This document shows, in pieces, positions 57,592-64,000 of a DNA stretch of 64,000 nt; position 1 is the stretch's first letter, and each line of letters starts with the position of its first letter. The position numbers were made by a program, and so were the translations under genes. The notes under the pieces are model-generated. The model saw nothing but the letters and a program-made list of their open reading frames with translations. It had not been told where the DNA came from and did no database searches. Origin of the DNA: Populus alba (lineage: Eukaryota; Streptophyta; Magnoliopsida; Malpighiales; Salicaceae); NCBI RefSeq assembly GCF_005239225.2, contig NC_133297.1:22419882-22483881 (forward strand), read 5' to 3'.

Positions 57592-58484
57592 TGTTTGTTT
57601 CCCGGAAAGTAATTTCCAGGAAACCATTTTCCAAACACTTTCCGGTCAATGAAAAATACTTTCTAGTCAACGGAAAACATTTTCCGATCAATTTTAGTAA
57701 AAAAAAATTTGACTTGATTTTCAGGAAAGTGTTTTTCCTTTAGCTGTGTTTGTTTTCCGGAAAGTGGTTTCCGGGAAATCACTTTCCAAACTTTCTTGTG
57801 TTTGTTTGCCAGTAGGAAAGTTGGTCAATGGAAAACACTTTCCAGTAAAAGGAAAATTTGGCTTGGTTTTCAGGAAAATTCAGGAAAGTGTTTTCCTGAA
57901 AAATTTGAGGGGAAAACACTTTCCGGAAGTTGTGAAAACTTTAGAAATGTCATTATTTTCTGATTATATCAAATTTAATCCTCAAACTTTTGATTGCTAT
58001 ATATATTTTGTTTTGAATATTTATTTTTCAATTTCATCTCTTAAAATTTTATTTTTATATTAAATTTGGTCCTCATTTTTTTTATTGTTACTTATTTTAT
58101 TTTTTTGAAATAATTTATGAAATGTTGATTATTATTATTTTAATTTCTTCATCTTTTATTTTTTTTTTAATTTTTTAGATTTGATCTCTATTATTTTGAT
58201 TATTATTTATTTTATTTGAGATAATTTATGAATTTTTTTTTCAATTTCATTCTCATTCAACTTTTTAATTTGTAAGATTTGTTCCTCATTATTTTAATAA
58301 ACTTAAGAAAAATAAAATATTAATAAGTTATTTTCCAGCTCATTTTCCATGACATAACCAAACACTGGAAAATGTTTTCCAACTCATTTTCCATTACACT
58401 ACCAAACATTGGAAAATACTTTCTCGGAATTCACTTTCCTCGGAATTCACTTTCCAAAAGGAAACTACTTTCCAACAAACAAAC
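57592..58484. mobile_element. Foldback / MITE-like element, ~0.9 kb
   Basis: The left end TGTTTGTTTCCCGGAAAGTA and the complement of the right end TGTTTGTTTGTTGGAAAGTA form terminal inverted repeats. Within both arms short 'ggaaagtg' and 'actttcc' motifs alternate many times. The AT-rich middle has no transposase. No clear target duplication was seen. I recognise it as a common repeat in poplar-like genomes. Superfamily undetermined. Confidence 0.65.
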
Positions 58485-61150
58485 AGAGAAGTTTTTGCAT
58501 TTTTATCTTTTTGTTAATATTTTTTTTCCATGCATTTTATAGAATTGTCTCATGCATCACATTGTTTTAATTTTGAAAGCACACATAAGCTTTTAGGTTA
58601 GGTGGGGAACTAATGATCTGCCCTAAAACTATTGGTCAGTGTTCAGATGCGTGAAACACCCAACTCATATCTGAGTGCCTGCTTGGTAATGGTAGGTATA
58701 CGTGCCTTAACTATTCCTTGCAACACCTCCATACTGTCTTTATGAAGAACGTCACTGGGCAGATATGAGACCTTTTTGAGACCAGATAGAAAACCTACCC
58801 ATGTTCACATAATGAATAGAACCTGTCTTTAGGTTGCATGTGCTATCATTATTTACATAAGAGCAAACCCTTCTTGAAGCATCTTGAACTCAAGACTTGT
58901 GGGTGACATAATGGCCGTCACTCAGAAAATTTTCATTGTAGAGTTTCGGCAAAAATCATGATTCTTGTTCCATCATACAAGAGTTACGACCATATTGTCA
59001 CCCCTCGAAGGGCGAGTTCATCACATAGATTACATGTTCATACATGTCATGCATGCAGATGAAAAGTAGGTCCCCTATAAGTCACAACACTTGACTTTGA
59101 ATGAAAAAACACGGAAGATGAAGAGTGTGTTAGCCGTAATGTCCATTTCCAAGAAGAGTTGAAGTTTTTGAAGACAAATGTAACTCGCCACTAGCTTACT
59201 CGAGCAAATACTGAAAAATAACTCTGGGGAAGTTCCTTCCAACTGACCGTTCATCTTTGTTCAAAACCCAACAACAACTCAACCCGAAGAAATTGGGGGC
59301 GAACATGGTCAAGAGCCTCGACATAATCATGTATTTCTGCAAAAGCTTTGGCGGGAAGGCTGATTGAAGGGGAATTGCACCACCGGTGCATAATGGAGCC
59401 TATTCTTGTTCTGTTAAAAAAAAAAAAAAACCTCTGCTTGATCATGTTTGCAAAACATCTTGATTTTTTGTTTCAACCTGTTCCAGTTTTTTGTTGGTAA
59501 CTTGGCTTAAAATTCCACAACACTTTCCTTGTCAAATGAGCCTTTATTGTTAATAAGATCATGTGCTTATAACATACCTTCATTTTTGTTGTTGTTTCAT
59601 GCAAATAACACATTGAGCATAACCATTAAGCAGGAAACCATCACACCAAGAATCTTTGGGTGTGTTTCCCTTTTCTTTCAAAACTATGCATGATCGCGCG
59701 TGTTCACAAGGATTTTTGGGAATTCAAAGTTTAGTACAAAAACAAAAATTATGTTGATGTTTGTCCAAAACAAATGAGTTCTGGAAATTCAGGTGATTCC
59801 TTAGAAAGGTAACCATACACCTAGAAAACCTAAAAAAAGACAAAAAAAAAAAACAAAAACAAAAAGAACCCATAAAGTGACTCCAAAAGCTGAGTTTTAT
59901 TTGAATGAATAATGAGAAATCACATTGTATACTTGCATGAAAGCAAGGCTTATTGATCCTACATGCATGAGTTTGAAATGAAGAAAGGCAATCTTTGATA
60001 ATCTTTTCACGAGGCTAAAATATATCATTTGCAGTCCCCTTTTGAGCCTAATGCTTTTCTTGAGATAAATAACCTTGGCTAGGATCACACCCCATATTGG
60101 GGGCAAGTGCGATGGCATAGAGAAAACCTCAATGATCGAAAGTGCCTAAGCAATACTAGGGGGCATAAAAGAAAATTCTCAATCATCAAAGGTGCCCAAA
60201 CAAAGCTAGGGGGCATAAAGAAAAATCCAAAGATCCAAAAATTTTGAGCAAAAAAAAAAAAAAAACCCAATATGATGATGCTCAAAACCAAATGAAGAAA
60301 ACAAAGAGAAAGAGCCTAAGCCCAAACACTTGGGGCACGATAGATCAATTTTGGAAAGACATTCAAATGACAAAAGGTCAAGAAATAAGCACAAGTGATC
60401 TTTAGTTTTGAAATCTCTCAAACACTTTTTGAGCCTACAAATATCATTTTCTTCATAACCAAGAGCCCAAGCCTACATTACGTGCCTAATCAAGCCCTTT
60501 CTGATCAAAGGCAAGCAATCTGGATCGATAGGCAATGCTTTCTCATGTGAACCAAATCATTATTCATGCGAATAAAATGAATGCTTTCAACACTGGATCT
60601 TTGAAACTCTCATATTAAATCTTGAACCATTTCGACCAGCCAAATGTCACTTCATATTTTTCACCAAAAGCCAAAACAAAAAGTTTTCATCACTTTTGAT
60701 AACCTCTCCATAGAAGCACTTGAATTTCTTCCGAATGAGTTCACTTTGAATCAACGTCAAAATGATTTCTGTGTCTGAAATAGCTTTGAAATTCCAAAAA
60801 ATTTTAGCATGAAAACAACTCCTTGTCAAACCTTCCTTCACAGAGCCTTATCCCCAAACTTGATTTGAATACTTGGGGGCATGATCAAGCGAGGGGATAA
60901 TAAAAAACATTTGGTAGAGTTGGCTCCATGATTCCCTTTCTAAGAAACTATTGGGCAAAATTGGAAATCCTTGAGATAAAGGGCAAAGGACAAAGAACTA
61001 TGATGATATCAAGTCTTTCCTAGAGGTCAAGATTACAAGAGATGACTTGAGTAATCAAGAGCGAAAAAGCCATCGAAGTTCACTGCCAACACTCCAACTT
61101 TTGAGAAAAGAAAGACACCATGAAGAAAGGGGGACCTATTTTTCTCAGGT
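58485..61150 (+). mobile_element. Tat-like internal or 3' untranslated region
   Basis: Non-coding, with the 'acttgggggcatgatcaag', 'ctagggggcataaag' and 'gaagaaattgggggcgaaca' phrases typical, as I remember, of long untranslated tails of Tat/Ogre elements. Two near copies of 'tcaatgatcgaaagtgcc' with 'ctagggggcataaa' occur at 60130 and 60180. It lies between the Tat 5' LTR and the tandem arrays, so I read it as the tail of a plus-strand element that has lost its coding part. ORFs here are short and unrelated. Confidence 0.5.
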
Positions 61151-61199
61151 AAGTATACATGCATATTGACCATAATGCGTTGCTTTCAACATTGTCAGA

Positions 61200-61433
61200 T
61201 CGGTGTTTCATCATCATCTCTTGGGTAGTGCGTTTTCTAACCCTACCTCATTTTGAGTACGCCTTTGAGCCCTCACCTCTTTTTGTGTGCACCTTTGAGC
61301 CATCATCTCGGGTAGTGCGTTTTCTAACCCTGCCTCCTTTTAAGAGCGCCTTTGAGCCCTCACTTCTCGGGTAGTGCATTTTTTAAACCTACCTCATTTC
61401 GAGTGCGCCTTTGAGCCCTCGCCGACATTTTTC
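61200..61433 (+). repeat. Tandem array: gggtagtgcgttttctaaccctacc units
   Basis: Three or four units of about 60 bp contain 'gggtagtgcgttttctaacc', 'ctacctcattttgagt' and 'gcgcctttgagccctcac'. It is the first of three arrays in a row. Confidence 0.7.
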
Positions 61434-62036
61434 TGGGAAGGTCACCCATTACAACGCGACCAATTCTCCATGTTTTTTTACTTGGGTAGGTCACCTATTA
61501 CAATGAGACCATTCTTTCACCTGGGTAGGTCACCCATTACAATGAGACTAACATTTTTCTAGGTAGGTCACCAACTACAACACGACCAATTCTCCAAGTT
61601 TTTTTACCTGGGTAGGTCACCCATTACAATGAGGCCATTCTTCCGCTTGGGTAGGTCACCCATTACAATGAGACCACTCTTTCCTTTTTTTTTTTTCTCT
61701 GGATAAGTCACTGATTACAATGAGACTGCACTTCACATTCTTTTCATCTGGGTAGGTCAACCATCATAATGAGACCGTTTTTCATATTTTTTCCATCTGG
61801 GAAGGTCACCCATTATAATGAGACCGCACTTCACATTCTTTCCATCTGGGTAGGTCACCCATCATAATGAGAATGTTTTTCACATTTTTTCCATCTAGGT
61901 AGGTCACCCATTATAATGAGACCGCACTTCACATTCTTTCCACCTAGGTAGGTCACCCATTACAATGAGATCGTTTTTCATATTCTTTCCACCTGGGTAG
62001 GTCGCCCATTACAATGAGACCGTTTTTTACACATTC
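61434..62036 (+). repeat. Tandem array: gggtaggtcacccattacaatgagacc units
   Basis: About 13 units spaced 38-56 bp apart each have 'gggtaggtcacccattacaa' and 'tgagaccg' plus a spacer such as 'cacattctttccacct'. The key unit also occurs at 7183, in the array at 6960-7790. Confidence 0.85.
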
Positions 62037-62038
62037 TT

Positions 62039-62616
62039 TTGTTTTGGTTAAATAAGGTCGCTAGATGGGATCTCATATAGCTTTGGTTAAAAGGAATCGC
62101 TAGATGAGATTTCAGGTTGACCGAGTTATACACATTTTTTAGTTCCAGTTGAATGAGGTCACTAGATGGGATCTTATGTAGCTTTGGTTAAAGAGAATCG
62201 CCAGATGAGATTTTAAGGTGACCGAGTTACACATATTTTTTTAGTTTTGGTTTAATGAGGTCGCCATATAGGATCTCAGGTAGCTTTGGTTAAAGGGAAT
62301 CGCCAGATGGGATTTCAGGTTGACCGAGCTACCCACATTTTTTAGTTCCAGTTAAATAAGGTCGCCAAATGGGATCTCAAGTGGCTTTGGTTAAAGGGAA
62401 TCGCCAGATGGGATTTCAGGTTGACCGATCTACCCATATTTTTTTAGTTCCAGTTGAATGAGGTCACTAGATGGGATCTCAAATGGCTTTGGTTAAAGGG
62501 AATCGCCAGATGGGATTTCAGATTGACCGAGCTACCCATATTTTTTAGTTCCAGTTGAATGAGGTCGCCAGATGGGACCTCAGGTGGCTTTGGTTAAAGG
62601 GAATCGCCAGATGGGA
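62039..62616 (+). repeat. Tandem array of six ~102-bp units
   Basis: Units start near 62039, 62141, 62243, 62344, 62446 and 62547. Each reads 'agttccagttgaatgaggtc', 'gccagatgggatctcagg', 'tggctttggttaaaggga', 'atcgccagatgggatttc' and 'ggttgaccgagctaccca'. The last unit is cut at 62616, where the reverse complement of the same unit begins. Confidence 0.88.
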
Positions 62617-63050
62617 CTAAAAAATATGGGTAGCTCGGTTAACTTGAAATCCCATCTAGCGATTTCCCTTAGACAAAGCTGATATCGATATTACGGTTGT
62701 GTTAACCTGAGATCCCTTTTGACGACCTCCTTTATCCAAAACCAAAAAAACTAGTAGCCTAATCAACCTTGAATCACATCTAGTGATTCCCTTTAACCAA
62801 ACCTGAAATATGAGATCCCTTTTGGCGACCTCTTTTAACCAAAACAAAAAATATCTATGTTTATAGCTCAATCAACCTGGAATCCCATCCGGCGATTCCC
62901 TCTAACCAATAGCTGCAATATGAGATCCCTTCTGGTGACCTCCTTTGACCAAAGCTAAAACATGAGATCCCTTCTAACGACCTCTTTTAACCAACGCTGA
63001 AACATGAGATCCCTTTTGGCAACCTCCTTTAACCAAAAACCAAAATATAA
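62617..63050 (-). repeat. Inverted copy of the 102-bp array
   Basis: 'ctaaaaaatatgggtagctc', 'gaaatcccatctagcgattt' and 'gagatcccttttgacgacct' are reverse complements of the plus-strand units. About four units can be followed, more diverged than the plus-strand ones. The orientation agrees with the minus-strand integrase at 63653. Confidence 0.85.
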
Positions 63051-63652
63051 GTTCTTCTCCTTTTATTATTTTTCTAAAATCAAAACCGTGATCCTTTGCT
63101 ATCATCAACTCAATGATTCTTTCTTCATCCACAATCTTGTTGGTTATATTAAGGATTCCTCCTGTAACGATTCAAAAAAACATACATGTAATGATTTATG
63201 ATTAGATGTCATGCATGCATTCGTACCTGGATTTGAAACATAGGTTCCATCATCTTCTTTTATTGCATGAAACTCTCTCTTGACATGAGCTTGCTCTTGA
63301 AGTCGTATGCTGGATTCGTTTTTTGTGCTGCCTATCATATCTTTGAGAAGTCTTCGACTTTTTACCCATAGTGCGGGGATGTGATCCTAGTATGGGTTTT
63401 ATATAAAGAAGAAATTCATTCCACCAATGATAAATCTTTTAGTGAGTGATGAGATAACGAAAATCAATTTTTTTTTTTCAAAAAAATTTGCACTATTAGG
63501 ATTGACAAACTCTATTCTTATCTTTCTTCTCTTCTCTTCCACCTTTTAAGATTCTTCATTCTAGAAAATAAATTGAGTGCTGTGAGATCAATGCAATGAA
63601 ATAAGAAAGAAATTGATGGCCAAACTTTGCTTTATTGATTTAGGAGAATACA
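63051..63652 (-). other. Untranslated region behind a minus-strand Tat integrase
   Basis: No coding sequence. It contains 'agatgtcatgcatgcattcg', similar to 'tacatgtcatgcatgcagat' at 59042 in the plus-oriented tail, so both stretches probably come from the same part of the element. Confidence 0.5.
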
Positions 63653-64000
63653 TCAAGCATAATATCTTTTCACATAGTCAGAATTCACAAGTCGAGCTAG
63701 GTCTTCTCCATCCATTCTAGCCAACTTCAGCGCTCCTCTTGAGAATGTCTTCTTTACTAAGTAAGGACCCTCGTAATTTGGTGCCCATTTGCTTTGATTG
63801 TCTCCGGGTAACGACAATATTTTCTTCAATACTAGATCCCCTTCTTGAAACAACCGCGGTCTAACCTTTTTATCGTATGCCTTGGCCATTCGTTTCTGGT
63901 AAAGTTGGTGATGACATATTGCAGCTATCCTCTTTTCACTTATCAGGTTCAGTTGCTCATATCTCACTTTGGCCCACTCGGCCTCTTCTAGTTTGGAATC
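63653..64000 (-). pseudogene. Tat/Ogre integrase C-terminus (cut by window edge)
   Basis: The minus-strand frame is open from the window edge to the stop at 63653-63655. It reads 'KLEEAEWAKVRYEQLNLISE', 'AAICHHQLYQKRMAKAYDKK', 'VRPRLFQEGDLVLKKIL', 'KWAPNYEGPYLVKK' and ends 'VNSDYVKRYYA'. This is the C-terminal DNA-binding part of a Tat/Ogre-type gypsy integrase, the last coding part of pol. No defect is visible in this piece. Whether the whole gene is intact cannot be judged, so the pseudogene label is a default for an old element. Confidence 0.8.

Noticed and set aside
61434..63050. CRISPR-like look of the regularly spaced repeats
   Set aside because: Units are contiguous degenerate tandem repeats without unique spacers, in plant retrotransposon DNA.

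Overview
This is plant nuclear DNA, almost entirely a nest of LTR retrotransposons, with one well-supported host gene. It has spliced genes, AT-rich spacers, Ty1/copia and Ty3/gypsy elements, MITE-like foldbacks and an assembly gap. Several short repeats (39205-39408, 57592-58484, 19240-20460) resemble repeats I know from poplar and willow, so a Salicaceae tree is my best guess. That rests on memory, not on a search.

Layout, left to right. (1) 1-3164: 5' part of a Ty3/gypsy element of the Athila/Tat branch ('family A'): LTR end, tRNA-Asp type primer site, decayed gag, and an ORF joining the end of gag to the end of RNase H. (2) 3165-8850: LTR-like sequence and tandem arrays, a 307-bp duplication containing a 185-bp TRIM-like solo LTR, then an array and LTR of a Tat-like element. 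(3) 9100-14497: a young, nearly intact Ty1/copia element on the minus strand, with TSD CTTAC and one stop codon inside integrase. It sits in the 3' part of a decayed chromovirus (14500-18760, minus). (4) 19240-21310: degenerate tandem repeats. (5) 21311-39142: seven stretches of family A LTR in both orientations, two of them forming a large inverted repeat, plus one solo LTR and one fragment of 'family B' (Athila-like). An assembly gap lies at 35817-36316. (6) 39143-47744: the most gene-like part. It holds a four-exon gene for a 214-residue RING protein of the RNF4/STUbL type (41.8-43.8 kb, plus) and a possible orphan last exon (46382-46473, minus). (7) 47745-64000: a Tat/Ogre-like LTR and primer site on the plus strand, broken 25 bp after the primer site by a complete family B element (49596-57553, minus, TSD TTGGA). 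Then come a foldback element, a long Tat-type 3' region with three tandem arrays, an inversion point near 62616, and the integrase C-terminus of an oppositely oriented Tat element running off the window.

The insertion order can be read from nesting and target-site duplications. Family A LTRs are older than the family B solo LTR inside one of them. The Tat LTR is older than family B. The chromovirus is older than copia. I found no CRISPR array, operon or defence system. The observations most worth checking are the shared stem-loop plus internal polypurine tract in two gypsy families, the two internally deleted elements whose junctions stay in frame, the tail-to-tail Tat arrays, and the near-intact copia element.
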